64,000 nucleotides of DNA from JBAYST01 sp034932745 (GCA_034932745.1 JAYFOJ010000004.1:28629-92628); one strand, 5' to 3'; counted from the first letter of the stretch, positions 42,900 to 52,255 are shown. Program-made: numbers and translations. Notes: a model not told the origin generated them from the letters alone.

Positions 42900-44201
42900 A
42901 TGAGAATGGTAGACATTATTACTAAAAAAAGAGATGGCAAGGAATTAAGCGAAGAAGAAATTCGTTTCTTTGTCAAAGGATATACCGATGGTAGCATCCC
43001 AGATTATCAAGCTTCAGCCTTTACTATGGCAATCATTTTTAAAGGAATGACAAAGTCTGAAATCGTTACTTTAACCGACGCGATGGAACATAGCGGAGAT
43101 GTTGTCGACTTGTCGAGCATCAAAGGCGTCAAAGTAGACAAGCATTCAACTGGCGGTGTTGGTGATAAGACATCGCTAGTATTAGGACCTCTAGTGGCTT
43201 CTTGCGGAGCGAAACTCGCAAAAATGTCTGGTAGAGGATTAGGGCATACTGGTGGAACATTAGACAAAATGGAATCTATTCCAGGCATGTCGATCGCAAT
43301 TTCTGGCGAACGTTTCTTAAAGCAAGTTCAAAATGTTGGAATGGCAATCGTTGGTCAAACTGGCGACTTAGTTCCTGCGGACAAGAAACTCTATGCATTA
43401 AGAGATGTCACTGGAACAGTTGAATCAATCCCACTAATTGCTTCATCAATCATGTCTAAGAAATTAGCATCTGGAAGCGATACTATTTTGCTAGATGTTA
43501 AGTTTGGTAGTGGAGCGTTCATGAAGAATATCGATGACGCTAGAAAATTAGCGGAAACAATGGTTTCGATTGGCGATGGTTTGAATAGAGACACTCGTGC
43601 AATTTTAACCGATATGGAACAACCTTTGGGTCTTGCCGTAGGCAATGCCCTCGAAGTTAAAGAGGCAATCGCAACTTTAAAAGGTCACGGACCAAAAGAC
43701 TTAGTCGAACTTTGTTTAAAAGCGGGATCGATTATGCTCGAACAAGCAAAAATTTGTAAAACCGAAGAAGAAGGAAGAAAACTTCTCGAAAAGAAGATCG
43801 CTAACGGCGAAGCTTTTGAAAAACTCTGCCAATTCGTCGAAGCACAAGGCGGAGATGTTAGTTACATCCGCAATCCAGAGAAATTTATCGTTTCTAAAAT
43901 CGTTAAAGATGTCATCTCAAAAGAAGATGGACATATTTCTAAAATCGACTGTCTTGAAATTGGAGAAAGCGCGATGCGTTTAGGCGCCGGAAGAGCCACT
44001 ATGCAAGATAAAATCGATATGTCAGCAGGCATTATTCTAAATAAAAAAGTCGGAGACGCAGTTAAAAAAGGCGAGAAATTGTGTACGATTTATACAAATG
44101 TTGCTAATTACGAAGAGGTCATGGAAGATATCAGAAAATCATTCAAAATTAGCAAAGTTGAAATCAAAGTTCCACCAATCGTTCACGAATACATTCGCTA
44201 A
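42900..44201 (+). CDS. pdp: Pyrimidine-nucleoside phosphorylase
   Basis: Splits uridine, deoxyuridine or thymidine to base and (deoxy)ribose-1-phosphate. Thymidine phosphorylase family, with the phosphate-binding 'DKHSTGGVGDKTSLVLGPLVASCGAKLAKMSGRGLGHTGGTLDKMESIPG' region and a C-terminal 'SAMRLGAGRATMQDKIDMSAGI' domain. 433 residues, normal size. The frame extends to 42858 but the ATG at 42900 has GAGGAA in front and matches the family. Paired with a bidirectional terminator shared with rarA. Confidence 0.94.
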   Translation: MRMVDIITKKRDGKELSEEEIRFFVKGYTDGSIPDYQASAFTMAIIFKGMTKSEIVTLTDAMEHSGDVVDLSSIKGVKVDKHSTGGVGDKTSLVLGPLVASCGAKLAKMSGRGLGHTGGTLDKMESIPGMSIAISGERFLKQVQNVGMAIVGQTGDLVPADKKLYALRDVTGTVESIPLIASSIMSKKLASGSDTILLDVKFGSGAFMKNIDDARKLAETMVSIGDGLNRDTRAILTDMEQPLGLAVGNALEVKEAIATLKGHGPKDLVELCLKAGSIMLEQAKICKTEEEGRKLLEKKIANGEAFEKLCQFVEAQGGDVSYIRNPEKFIVSKIVKDVISKEDGHISKIDCLEIGESAMRLGAGRATMQDKIDMSAGIILNKKVGDAVKKGEKLCTIYTNVANYEEVMEDIRKSFKISKVEIKVPPIVHEYIR

Positions 44202-44216
44202 TAACGAACTAATAAA

Positions 44217-44253
44217 AATAAAAGCAACCGATTCAAGTGGTTGCTTTTTTATT
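44217..44253. terminator. Bidirectional terminator between pdp and rarA
   Basis: AAAGCAACC (44221-44229) with GGTTGCTTT (44239-44247) and flanking A- and T-runs. The rarA stop lies at its right edge. Confidence 0.85.
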
Positions 44254-45511
44254 TCTTAAGATCGCTAATCTTAGATGATCTTCTAATCTTTTTAAGTCGA
44301 TCAAAGTTTTGTTTTAGTGCCTTTTCATAAGCGCCATTTTCCCAAGGTTCGAAGAAACTCATGTCTTTGATGATTTCTGGCAAATATTGCATCTTCTCCC
44401 AGATGTCTGGTCTATCGTATGGATACTTATCTTCTTCATTAATATTGATCGGATTAAGTTTTAAATAATCAAGGACATCCAAGTGATGATCTTTAGCGTA
44501 ATTCATCGCCTTTTCTATCGCAAGACAACTCGACTTTGACTTTGGCGATAAAGCTAAATCACAAACCGCAAAGCCAAGTGGAATAATAGCTTCTGGGAAT
44601 CCGACTTTTTTGGCAGTTTCAATCGCGTTATATATTCTATCTACTGCACTTGGATTAGCAAGGCCGATATCTTCATATGCAGTGACGATTAATCTTCTTT
44701 CAATCGAATCCAAATCTTCGGTTATGCAGAGTCTTGCTAAGTAGTATAAAGCAGCATTAACATCGCTACCTCGAATCGACTTTTGTAAAGCAGAAACGGA
44801 GTCGTAATGCTCATCTTCGTTTTTGTCCATTGAATAGTTAGGAACTTTTATTACGTTTTTCACATCTTCAAGATTAAGTTTCTTTTTATCGCCCATCGAC
44901 AATACTTCTAAATAATTAAGGGCGTAACGCATGTCTCCGCCGGTGATATCGGCTATATATTCAAGGCCATCATTACTAATCTTTAGTTCATTATTTAATC
45001 CATTTGGATGGGATATCGCTCTTTTTAGCCCTTCAATAATTTCATTTTTGGATAGTTTCTTTACTTCTAATAGATGAACTCTTGATCTAATCGCCTTATT
45101 AATCGACATGTATGGATTAGCAGTCGTAGCGCCAAGAAGATAAATCGTTCCGTCTTCAATATAAGGAAGAAGGACGTCTTGTTTGTCCTTGCTTAGTCGA
45201 TGAACTTCATCGATGATGACAAATGATTCATCGAACATCTTACATTCTTCGATCGCGTTCTCTAAATCCTTTTTGCTAGATGTAACCGCATTTAATTTAA
45301 CAGCTTTCACTTTCATCGAACTTGCATAAGCTTCTGCGATGGTGGTTTTTCCAGATCCAGGTGTGCCATAAAAAATAAGCGAAAACATCGCATGATTATC
45401 GATAGATTTTCTCAAGAAACCATCTTTTCCGACCAAATGTTCTTGTCCAATCACTTCGTCTAAAGAAGTCGGTCTTATTCGATACGCTAAAGGCTTTTTA
45501 ATCATATACAT
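44249..45511 (-). CDS. rarA: Replication-associated recombination protein RarA (MgsA)
   Basis: AAA+ ATPase of the clamp-loader group that acts at stalled replication forks. 'PLAYRIRPTSLDEVIGQEHLVG' starts the domain, with Walker A YGTPGSGKTT, Walker B 'VIIDEVHRL' and the sensor 'LLGATTANP'. The C-terminal MgsA/WHIP part is 'DVNAALYYLARLCITEDLDSIERRLIVTAYEDIGLANP'. 420 residues. Two in-frame ATG codons compete (residues 1 and 3). The -10 TATAAT (45517-45522, minus, preceded by TGA) lies 5 nt before the first and 11 nt before the second, so the mRNA is leaderless or nearly so. Divergent from dtd. Confidence 0.93.
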   Translation of the reverse strand: MYMIKKPLAYRIRPTSLDEVIGQEHLVGKDGFLRKSIDNHAMFSLIFYGTPGSGKTTIAEAYASSMKVKAVKLNAVTSSKKDLENAIEECKMFDESFVIIDEVHRLSKDKQDVLLPYIEDGTIYLLGATTANPYMSINKAIRSRVHLLEVKKLSKNEIIEGLKRAISHPNGLNNELKISNDGLEYIADITGGDMRYALNYLEVLSMGDKKKLNLEDVKNVIKVPNYSMDKNEDEHYDSVSALQKSIRGSDVNAALYYLARLCITEDLDSIERRLIVTAYEDIGLANPSAVDRIYNAIETAKKVGFPEAIIPLGFAVCDLALSPKSKSSCLAIEKAMNYAKDHHLDVLDYLKLNPININEEDKYPYDRPDIWEKMQYLPEIIKDMSFFEPWENGAYEKALKQNFDRLKKIRRSSKISDLKK

Positions 45512-45516
45512 AATTG

Positions 45517-45549
45517 ATTATATCAATTTCGCTTTGGTTTCTCTATAAT
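45517..45549. promoter_or_regulatory. Divergent -10 elements for rarA and dtd
   Basis: Minus: TGA-TATAAT at 45517-45522, an extended -10, for rarA. Plus: TATAAT at 45544-45549 for dtd, 12 nt before the ATG at 45562. Neither gene has an SD and neither promoter has a good -35. Confidence 0.5.
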
Positions 45550-45561
45550 AGTATTGTTTTT

Positions 45562-46017
45562 ATGAAAGTATTATTACAAACAGTAAATAGCGCATCTGTT
45601 AAGGTGCTGAATAAAGAAATCGCTTCGATAAGTAGAGGATATCTTCTTCTCGTCGGCTTTGGTGGTGGTGACACAAAAGAAACAGTCGACTTAATGGTCG
45701 ATAAGGTTTTAGCTTTGCGAGCATTTGCCGATGGAAATCGACAAATCAACCTTTCGATTAAAGATGTTAATGGTTCAATTCTTTCGGTCTCTCAGTTTAC
45801 GCTTTACGCTAATACGACTAAAGGTCGTAGACCATCTTTTATCGATGCCTTAAATCCTCGTGAGGCTCAAGATCTTTATGACTATTTTAATTCTCAATTA
45901 GAACAAAAACATGGAAAAGTAAGCTCCGGATTATTTGGGGCTGATATGGATGTTATTTCGTCTAATGATGGACCTTTTACATTAATACTCGATAGCAAGG
46001 AGCTATGGCCGTTATGA
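45562..46017 (+). CDS. dtd: D-aminoacyl-tRNA deacylase
   Basis: Removes D-amino acids, and glycine from tRNA-Ala, as a proofreading enzyme. A 151-residue DTD. 'LLQTVNSASVKV', the SQFTLYA motif and 'GRRPSFIDA' with 'GPFTLILDSKEL' near the end are intact. The frame is open to 45514, but the family start is the ATG at 45562. It overlaps mnmA (ATGA) and precedes alaS, so three tRNA-quality genes lie together. Confidence 0.95.
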   Translation: MKVLLQTVNSASVKVLNKEIASISRGYLLLVGFGGGDTKETVDLMVDKVLALRAFADGNRQINLSIKDVNGSILSVSQFTLYANTTKGRRPSFIDALNPREAQDLYDYFNSQLEQKHGKVSSGLFGADMDVISSNDGPFTLILDSKELWPL

Positions 46018-47147
46018 AAATCATGATTGGTCTATCTGGTGGTGTCGATTCTGCTGTTGCCGCTTATCTTTTAAAAAGAGACGGGCACGAAGTAACGGCG
46101 TGCTTTATGCGCAATTGGGACGCCCTAGCAAATGGTGACTACTTAGGAAATCCAACTATTAATAATGAACAATGCCCACAAGAAAAAGATTGGGACGACG
46201 CTTGCGCGGTGGCAAAGAAATTAGACATACCAATAATGAGAATTGACTTTGTCAAAGAGTATTGGGATGAAGTGTTTTCATTCTTTTTGAGTGAATACAA
46301 AAAGGGAAGAACTCCAAATCCAGATATTTTTTGTAATAAATATGTAAAATTTGATGCGTTTTTAAAATTTGCTAAGTCTAAAGGGTTTGATATGATTGCG
46401 ATGGGACATTACGCAAAAAGAATCGATAGAAACGGCAAAGCCTATCTTTTAAAATCTTTTGACTTAAACAAAGATCAAACATACTTTTTGTCACAAATAT
46501 CACAAGAGCAATTGAAATCATCAATTTTTCCTCTTGGAGATATCGACAAAACAGAAGTTAGAAAAATTGCCCATCAACTCGGATTATCTTCGGTAATGGA
46601 TAAAAAAGATTCAACTGGAATTTGTTTTATTGGCGAAAGAGACTTCAAAAAGTTTCTCGAGAATTATATCCCTGCTAAAAAGGGAAAGATTGTCGATATT
46701 GAGAACAATCGAATAATCGGACAGCATGACGGAGTCATGTATTATACTATTGGACAACGAAAAGGATTAGGACTTGGAGGCATCTCAGGAGAACTTGCAA
46801 AGGGTTGGTTTGTCGTTAAAAAGGATGTTATCAATAACATCCTTTACGTCGCTAGTGGCGACGAGAACGATTATTTATATTCGACAAGTTGCATTGTGAA
46901 GAATCTAAACTTCATTACGGATAGACCACAAAATGGATCATCATTAATGGCGAAGTTTAGATATCGTCAAAAAGATAATCCAGTTAAAATCAATTTTATT
47001 GATGAAGACACTCTAGAACTTGTTTTTGCTACCCCATATAAGGCAGTCACAACTGGTCAAGCCGCCGTTTTATATGACGGAGACATTTGTCTTGGTGGTG
47101 GCCTAATCGAGGAAGTTTATCGCAATAAAAAGCGAATTGACATTTAG
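46014..47147 (+). CDS. mnmA: tRNA-specific 2-thiouridylase
   Basis: Makes 2-thiouridine at wobble position 34. The PP-loop 'IGLSGGVDSAVAAYLL', the first catalytic Cys in NPDIFCNKYVKFDAF and the second in DSTGICFIGERDF are present, as are 'YYTIGQRKGLGLGG' and the C-terminal domain. About 377 residues. Two ATG codons are possible: 46005 with AAGGAG only 2 nt upstream, and 46014 with better SD spacing (about 10 nt) and the family start M-K; the second overlaps the dtd stop as ATGA and is chosen. Confidence 0.93.
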   Translation: MKIMIGLSGGVDSAVAAYLLKRDGHEVTACFMRNWDALANGDYLGNPTINNEQCPQEKDWDDACAVAKKLDIPIMRIDFVKEYWDEVFSFFLSEYKKGRTPNPDIFCNKYVKFDAFLKFAKSKGFDMIAMGHYAKRIDRNGKAYLLKSFDLNKDQTYFLSQISQEQLKSSIFPLGDIDKTEVRKIAHQLGLSSVMDKKDSTGICFIGERDFKKFLENYIPAKKGKIVDIENNRIIGQHDGVMYYTIGQRKGLGLGGISGELAKGWFVVKKDVINNILYVASGDENDYLYSTSCIVKNLNFITDRPQNGSSLMAKFRYRQKDNPVKINFIDEDTLELVFATPYKAVTTGQAAVLYDGDICLGGGLIEEVYRNKKRIDI

Positions 47148-47164
47148 TGGCATTTTCTTTAATG

Positions 47165-47175
47165 TATGTTAGAAT
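47165..47175 (+). promoter_or_regulatory. Extended -10 promoter of the alaS T-box operon
   Basis: TATGT-TAGAAT (TRTGN plus -10). The start would be near 47182, at the beginning of the T-box leader. Confidence 0.5.
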
Positions 47176-47181
47176 TAAATA

Positions 47182-47379
47182 AATCAACAAGGAAACTAAA
47201 CTTGTCTAAGTTTAAAGAGATTGCCTACTGGTGAGAATGGCAAAACCGATGACTTGTGTGCCACTTCCTTCGAGCTGTTAATAACGGCCGTTATCCGCGT
47301 TAAGGACCTAATTAAGAGCATCTTCTTGATGAATAAGGATGGTACCGCGAGTCAATCGTTCCTTAAGGAACGTTTTTTT
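47182..47379 (+). promoter_or_regulatory. T-box riboswitch (alanine) with terminator
   Basis: A T-box leader before alaS. The T-box itself reads GGATGGTACCGCG (47337-47349), and its UGGU bulge (47340-47343) pairs with the ACCA end of an uncharged tRNA whose discriminator base is A, as expected for tRNA-Ala. The likely specifier codon is GCC (47260-47262), followed by A. The terminator is CGTTCC/GGAACG (47357-47372) with TTTTTTT. Uncharged tRNA-Ala would stabilise the antiterminator and turn on alaS. Confidence 0.93.
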
Positions 47380-47395
47380 ATTCTAAGGAGAATAT

Positions 47396-49993
47396 ATGAA
47401 AAAATTAACATCCGTCCAAATCAGACAAATGTGGCTTGATTTCTTTAAAAGCAAAGGACACAAAGTCGAACCAGGCGCATCTTTAATCCCGCATAATGAT
47501 CCAACATTACTTTGGATTAATTCTGGCGTTGCGGCGCTTAAAAAATATTTTGACGGAAGTGAAGTTCCGCCTTCAAAAAGAATCACCAACGTCCAAAAAT
47601 CAATTCGCACTAATGATATCGAAAATGTCGGGCATACAGCTAGACACCATACTTTTTTTGAAATGTTAGGAAACTTTTCTATTGGTGATTACTTCCGCAA
47701 AGAAGTAGTGCCATGGGCGTACGAAATTTTAACTTCGCCAGAGTGGTTTGCTATTGACAAAGAGAAACTATATGTCACTTATTTTCCAACCGATTTAGAA
47801 ACAAGAAAACTATGGATAGATAGTGGGTTATCTCCAGATCATCTAATACCTCTTGAACACAACTTTTGGCAAATCGGTGAGGGACCTTGTGGCCCGAATA
47901 CTGAAGTATTTTTCGACCGAGGAGAAAAATGGGATCCTGACCATATCGGAATTAAACTATTATCAGAAGAAATTGAAAATGATCGCTATATTGAAATATG
48001 GGGTATTGTCTTTTCGCAATTCAACGCCGTTGAAGGAGTTGAAAAAGAGAAGTACAAAGAACTTCCAAGCAAGAACATCGATACCGGCGCAGGCTTAGAG
48101 AGAATTTGCTGTGTTTTGCAAGGAACCGAAACGAACTTTGAGACAGATTTATTCATGCCGATAATTAAAGCGACAGAGAAACTGGCGAAATTACCTTACG
48201 AGGGAAAAAACAAAGTTTCCTACCGCGTTATCGCCGATCACGCTAGGGCATGTACATTTGCTATTAGCGATGGTGAATCATTCTCAAACGAAGGTCGCGG
48301 ATATGTCTTAAGACGCCTCGTTCGTCGAGCGATGAGATATGGACAAAAAATCGGCATCAATAAACCTTTCTTATACACACTAGTACCAGTTGTTATCGAT
48401 GTAATGAAAAGTTACTACCCAGAATTAATTAAGAATAAAGAAAAAGTTCAAAAAATGATTGAGGCTGAAGAAGTAAAGTTTTTAAAAACACTCGATAATG
48501 GCGAGGCTATATTAAGAAAAATGGTCGAAGGCCAAAAGATTCTTACAGGTGAAAATGCATTTAAACTATACGACACATTCGGATTTCCAATCGAACTTAC
48601 GCAAGAAATCTGCTTAGAACTAGATGTCGCGGTCGATATGGATGGTTTCAAAAAAGAAATGAAACATCAAAAAGAAATGGCTCGCGCTGCCCGTGGTGGA
48701 TCTCAAAGTATGTCTTCTCAATCAAAAGATTTAATCGAGTTTACCACTAAGAGCGAATTCACATATGGTTTTGAACCGATAAAAGCTAAAGTTGTCGGTC
48801 TATTTAAGGATGGCAAAAAAGTTGACACTTTAACGGATAGTGGTGAAGTTATCTTTGATAAAACTATTTTCTATGCCGAAAGCGGCGGACAAGTATGCGA
48901 TAGTGGAACAATCAAGAATAAATCTACGACCGCAAATGTAACAAAAGTAATCAAGGCTCCTAACAAGCAACATTTACATGTCGTCGATGTTTTGTTTGGA
49001 CAAATTGAAATCGGTGACACCTTCTTGCTTGAAATCGATGAATTAAGAAGGCTGAAAATAATGAGAAATCACTCAGCTACCCATCTTCTTCAAGCGGCGC
49101 TAGATGAAATTCTTGGCGAAGAAATTAATCAGGCTGGTAGTGCTGTTAACGACGAATATGTCCATTTTGACTTCAACTACAATAAAAAAATTGACGATGA
49201 GAGTTTAACGTCAATTGAAAAGAAAGTTAATTCTTGGATTGCGATGGGGATTAAAGGAAAGACAGAAATCCTTCCAATTGAAGAGGCAAAGAAAATAGGC
49301 GCTAAAGCCTTATTCGACGAAAAGTATGGTGATTTTGTTCGCGTGGTTTCATTTGGTGAAGTTTCAAAAGAATTTTGCGGTGGAACACATGTAACTAATA
49401 CTCAAGACATCGGAATATTTGTAATCGAATTTGAAGAATCGGTTGCTTCTGGCACACGAAGAATTCAGTTCAGAACAAGCGAAGGCGCATACGAACTCAT
49501 TAAATATCGTGAAAATATTCTATCGCGTGTTAAAAACAAAATCGGTGCATCTTCATTAAAAGAAATTGATTTAAAACTTGGCTCACTATTAGACGAAAAA
49601 GAAAAACTCAACCAAAGAGTAAGTCTTCTCAACCAAAGAATCGCTAATAACATGAGCGAAAGTTTGAAAAAAGAATTTACCGACGTCAATGGCAAAAATA
49701 TTCTCGTTAAATACTTACCTAATGTTTCTAGGGAAACACTGTTACTCATTATTGATAGTTTGAAGACTATACACGAGAATTCAATCGTGGTATTGATTGG
49801 TTCAGAAGAAGAAACTTTACCGATTGCAGTTTCTAGTAAAATCAAGGATTTAAGTGCGGGAAAAATGGTTGGAATGATTGCAAAAGAACTCGGTGGTTCA
49901 GGTGGTGGACGACCGGATTTTGCCTCTGGTGCTGGAAAAGATGCATCAAAAATCGATTCTGCTATTAAACTTGTTAAAGAAATGGTTAAGTAA
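47396..49993 (+). CDS. alaS: Alanyl-tRNA synthetase
   Basis: Class II synthetase, 865 residues, full length. The catalytic domain starts 'TSVQIRQMWLDFFKSKGHKVEPGASLIPHNDPTLLWINSGVAALKKYFDG'. The editing domain has the zinc-binding NHSATHLL and FCGGTHV motifs, and the C-Ala domain ends 'GGSGGGRPDFASGAGKD'. The ATG has TAAGGAG 6-7 nt upstream and comes 17 nt after the T-box terminator. It begins the alaS-ruvX-DUF1292 cluster found across Bacilli. Stop and next start are adjacent (TAAATG). Confidence 0.97.
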   Translation: MKKLTSVQIRQMWLDFFKSKGHKVEPGASLIPHNDPTLLWINSGVAALKKYFDGSEVPPSKRITNVQKSIRTNDIENVGHTARHHTFFEMLGNFSIGDYFRKEVVPWAYEILTSPEWFAIDKEKLYVTYFPTDLETRKLWIDSGLSPDHLIPLEHNFWQIGEGPCGPNTEVFFDRGEKWDPDHIGIKLLSEEIENDRYIEIWGIVFSQFNAVEGVEKEKYKELPSKNIDTGAGLERICCVLQGTETNFETDLFMPIIKATEKLAKLPYEGKNKVSYRVIADHARACTFAISDGESFSNEGRGYVLRRLVRRAMRYGQKIGINKPFLYTLVPVVIDVMKSYYPELIKNKEKVQKMIEAEEVKFLKTLDNGEAILRKMVEGQKILTGENAFKLYDTFGFPIELTQEICLELDVAVDMDGFKKEMKHQKEMARAARGGSQSMSSQSKDLIEFTTKSEFTYGFEPIKAKVVGLFKDGKKVDTLTDSGEVIFDKTIFYAESGGQVCDSGTIKNKSTTANVTKVIKAPNKQHLHVVDVLFGQIEIGDTFLLEIDELRRLKIMRNHSATHLLQAALDEILGEEINQAGSAVNDEYVHFDFNYNKKIDDESLTSIEKKVNSWIAMGIKGKTEILPIEEAKKIGAKALFDEKYGDFVRVVSFGEVSKEFCGGTHVTNTQDIGIFVIEFEESVASGTRRIQFRTSEGAYELIKYRENILSRVKNKIGASSLKEIDLKLGSLLDEKEKLNQRVSLLNQRIANNMSESLKKEFTDVNGKNILVKYLPNVSRETLLLIIDSLKTIHENSIVVLIGSEEETLPIAVSSKIKDLSAGKMVGMIAKELGGSGGGRPDFASGAGKDASKIDSAIKLVKEMVK

Positions 49994-50413
49994 ATGGAAA
50001 AAGTATTAGGACTTGATCTAGGAACTAAAACCTTAGGAATTGCGATGAGCGACACAATCGGTATCGTTCACGGAATCGAAACTTTTCGTTTTCAAGATAA
50101 AGCCTATCGCCTAGCGAAAGAGCGCGTTATTCAACTAATGAAAGAGAACAATATTAAAGAAATAGCTATTGGGCTCCCTCTTCACTTAAGTGGCGAAATG
50201 AGCGAAATGGGCAAGGCCTGCCAACTATTTAAAGAAAGGTTGTTAGAAGAATATCCAGATCTTAAAATAGTAATGGTAGATGAAAGATTGACTAGCGTTT
50301 CTGCTCATAGAACATTGTCTAATTTAGGAATGAATAGCAAAAAACAAAAAGAAGTGGTCGACATGATCGCGGCAGAAGAGATTTTAAACACCTATATGAG
50401 GATGAGGAAATAA
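49994..50413 (+). CDS. ruvX: Putative Holliday junction resolvase / pre-16S rRNA nuclease (YqgF)
   Basis: RNase H-like fold of 139 residues. The first acidic motif is 'VLGLDLGTKTLGIAMSD', then 'IAIGLPLHLSGEMSEMG' and 'VMVDERLTSVSAHRTL', with a C-terminal Asp in VVDMIAAEEIL. YqgF has been described both as a Holliday junction resolvase and as the nuclease that finishes 16S rRNA 5' ends; the sequence does not decide. It directly follows alaS with no spacer, so it is probably translationally coupled. Confidence 0.95.
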   Translation: MEKVLGLDLGTKTLGIAMSDTIGIVHGIETFRFQDKAYRLAKERVIQLMKENNIKEIAIGLPLHLSGEMSEMGKACQLFKERLLEEYPDLKIVMVDERLTSVSAHRTLSNLGMNSKKQKEVVDMIAAEEILNTYMRMRK

Positions 50414-50414
50414 T

Positions 50415-50705
50415 ATGAAAAAAATTAATGATAACCAAATGATCATAACCGACGAAAAAGGAATAGAACATATCTGCGAAATCCTTTTTACGTACGATAA
50501 TGAGGCAAGAAAAACTTCTTATGTTCTATTTTACGAACTCGATAATCAAGATGAAGTACTCGCGATGAAATATAATAAAAACGGCACTTTGGAAGATATC
50601 GAAGACGATGCTGAATTCCAAGAAGTTATTGAAGTATTCAATGCATTCAATGACGATGAGGAAGAAGCTGAGGACGAAGAAGATAACGAAAAAGAGGATG
50701 AGTAA
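50415..50705 (+). CDS. DUF1292 protein (YrzB-like)
   Basis: A 96-residue acidic protein. The N-terminal part, 'ITDEKGIEHICEILFTYDNEARKTSYVLFYELDNQDEVLAMKYN', is the DUF1292 core. The tail is almost all Glu, Asp and Asn. It is conserved next to ruvX in Bacillota; function unknown. It follows ruvX after 1 nt. Its TAA stop sits in the loop of the terminator, and the last three codons form the left arm. Confidence 0.93.
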   Translation: MKKINDNQMIITDEKGIEHICEILFTYDNEARKTSYVLFYELDNQDEVLAMKYNKNGTLEDIEDDAEFQEVIEVFNAFNDDEEEAEDEEDNEKEDE

Positions 50706-50720
50706 TCATCCTCTTCTTTT
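50694..50720. terminator. Bidirectional terminator with a stop codon in the loop
   Basis: GAGGATGA (50694-50701), loop GTAA, TCATCCTC (50706-50713), then TTCTTTTTT. The TAA of the DUF1292 gene is in the loop. In reverse it ends glnA, with TTTTT after the stem. Confidence 0.88.
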
Positions 50721-52064
50721 TTAGAAATAACGTTTTAATTCAAATTCACTGATTGCTTTAGAATATTCGAACCATTCTAATTCTTTAGCGGTAATTAGCT
50801 TGTTATATGTGTGTTCGCCAAGAGTTTCTTTTAGGAGCTTTGACTTTTTAAATTCTTGGGTCGCTTCGTGCAATGAAGCTGGAAGTCTTTGAATTCCTAA
50901 CGCATCTATTTCGGCATCGGTTAACTCGAACAAATTGTCATTAACAGGAGCGACCAAATCGCTTTCTTTAATGTGTTCGATTCCATCTAGGCCACACGCC
51001 AAGATACAGGCGAGGGCAAGATATGGATTAGCGGTTGGATCGACGTTTCTAATTTCTGTTCTTGTTCCATTTCCTCTAACAGCAGGAATTCTAATCAGTG
51101 ATGATCTATTACTATCGCTCCAACAAGCATAAATCGGTGCTTCATATCCAGAGACCAATCTCTTATAAGAGTTGACGCTTGGATTAGTAATAAATGCAAG
51201 AGCACGTGTGTGCTTAATAATGCCACTCATCCATTTTTTGCAAACGAGTGATAATCCTAATTTCTTTTCTTTTGGATCATAGAATATATCGTTACCATCC
51301 TTATCGGAGAATGAACAGTTAGTATGCATTCCACTTCCTGCTAGACCACAAATCGGTTTTGGCATAAAAGTAGCGCCGTATCCATGCTTTTTAGCGACAA
51401 CTTTAACTACTTGTTTGAATGTTTGCACGCGGTCACACGCGGACAATACATCATCATATTTAAAGGTAATTTCATTTTGTCCTGGTCCAACTTCGTGATG
51501 GGAAGCTTGAACGAGGAATCCTAACTTTTCTAATTCCAAAGCGATGTCTCTTCTTACATATACTCCGCCATCAAATGGTTGGAGATCGAAATATGAAGCA
51601 TTATCGATTGCGGTGTGGAGAATTGGCTTTCCACTTTCATCTAGCTTAAATAGATAAAATTCTGGTTCAAAGCCAACGTTGAATGTTTCAAATCCCATTT
51701 CGTGCATTTTGCGCACCATTTTTTTAAGGATATAGCGAGGGTCGCCTTGAAATGGTTTACCTTGTGGAGTATAAACATCACAAATCAAACGAGCAACCTT
51801 GCCATATGTACTATCCTCGAATGTCATGATCAACCATGTGTTTAAATCAGGACTTAGATACATATCGGCTTCTTTGATTCTTACAAAGCCTTCAATTGAT
51901 GAACCGTCGAACATAATTTTGTCATCTAGAGCATCCTTGAGTTTGGCCACAGGAATTTCAACAGCTTTCACTGTTCCAATCATGTCGGTGAATTGCAGTC
52001 TGATGTAGCGAACGTCTTCTTGTTTGGCAATTTTAAGAATTTCTTCTTTTGTATATTTAGCCAT
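50721..52064 (-). CDS. glnA: Glutamine synthetase, type I
   Basis: ATP-dependent synthesis of glutamine from glutamate and ammonia, as a dodecamer. 'MFDGSSIEGFVRI' contains Arg62, the residue used for feedback inhibition in Bacillus GSI-alpha. 'PEFYLF' and 'SHHEVGPGQNEI', the ATP site 'FMPKPICGLAGSGMHTNCSF', and the 'NPSVNSYKRLVSGYEAPIYACWSDSNRSSLIRIP' loop follow. There is no adenylylation insert. 447 residues. SD GAGGCG lies 7-8 nt upstream. Divergent from glmS across 278 nt with a GlnR-type box. Confidence 0.97.
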   Translation of the reverse strand: MAKYTKEEILKIAKQEDVRYIRLQFTDMIGTVKAVEIPVAKLKDALDDKIMFDGSSIEGFVRIKEADMYLSPDLNTWLIMTFEDSTYGKVARLICDVYTPQGKPFQGDPRYILKKMVRKMHEMGFETFNVGFEPEFYLFKLDESGKPILHTAIDNASYFDLQPFDGGVYVRRDIALELEKLGFLVQASHHEVGPGQNEITFKYDDVLSACDRVQTFKQVVKVVAKKHGYGATFMPKPICGLAGSGMHTNCSFSDKDGNDIFYDPKEKKLGLSLVCKKWMSGIIKHTRALAFITNPSVNSYKRLVSGYEAPIYACWSDSNRSSLIRIPAVRGNGTRTEIRNVDPTANPYLALACILACGLDGIEHIKESDLVAPVNDNLFELTDAEIDALGIQRLPASLHEATQEFKKSKLLKETLGEHTYNKLITAKELEWFEYSKAISEFELKRYF

Positions 52065-52215
52065 ATTTTACGCCTCTTTTATAAGAGCGATTTTAAGTCT
52101 AAATCGTTAAAAACACAAACAAAATTATGAGTAAAAATTCAAAATGTAGAACTAATCGATTATTTTTGACTTCGTTTTTCAACTAAAAATTACTGTTTTG
52201 AATGCAAAAATAACT

Positions 52216-52227
52216 TTACACGTGTAA
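52216..52227. promoter_or_regulatory. Palindrome flanked by direct repeats
   Basis: Perfect 12-bp palindrome TTACACGTGTAA. Direct repeats ATGCAAAAA lie on each side (52202-52210 and 52229-52237). This looks like a binding site for a dimeric regulator in the glnA-glmS intergenic region; the regulator is unknown. Confidence 0.45.
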
Positions 52228-52255
52228 CATGCAAAAAACTTGTCTATACGAATAA

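Noticed and set aside
49465..50055. Reverse-strand open frame of 196 codons inside alaS
   Set aside because: It lies opposite alaS and the start of ruvX, has no SD or family pattern, and mirrors the bias of the real gene.
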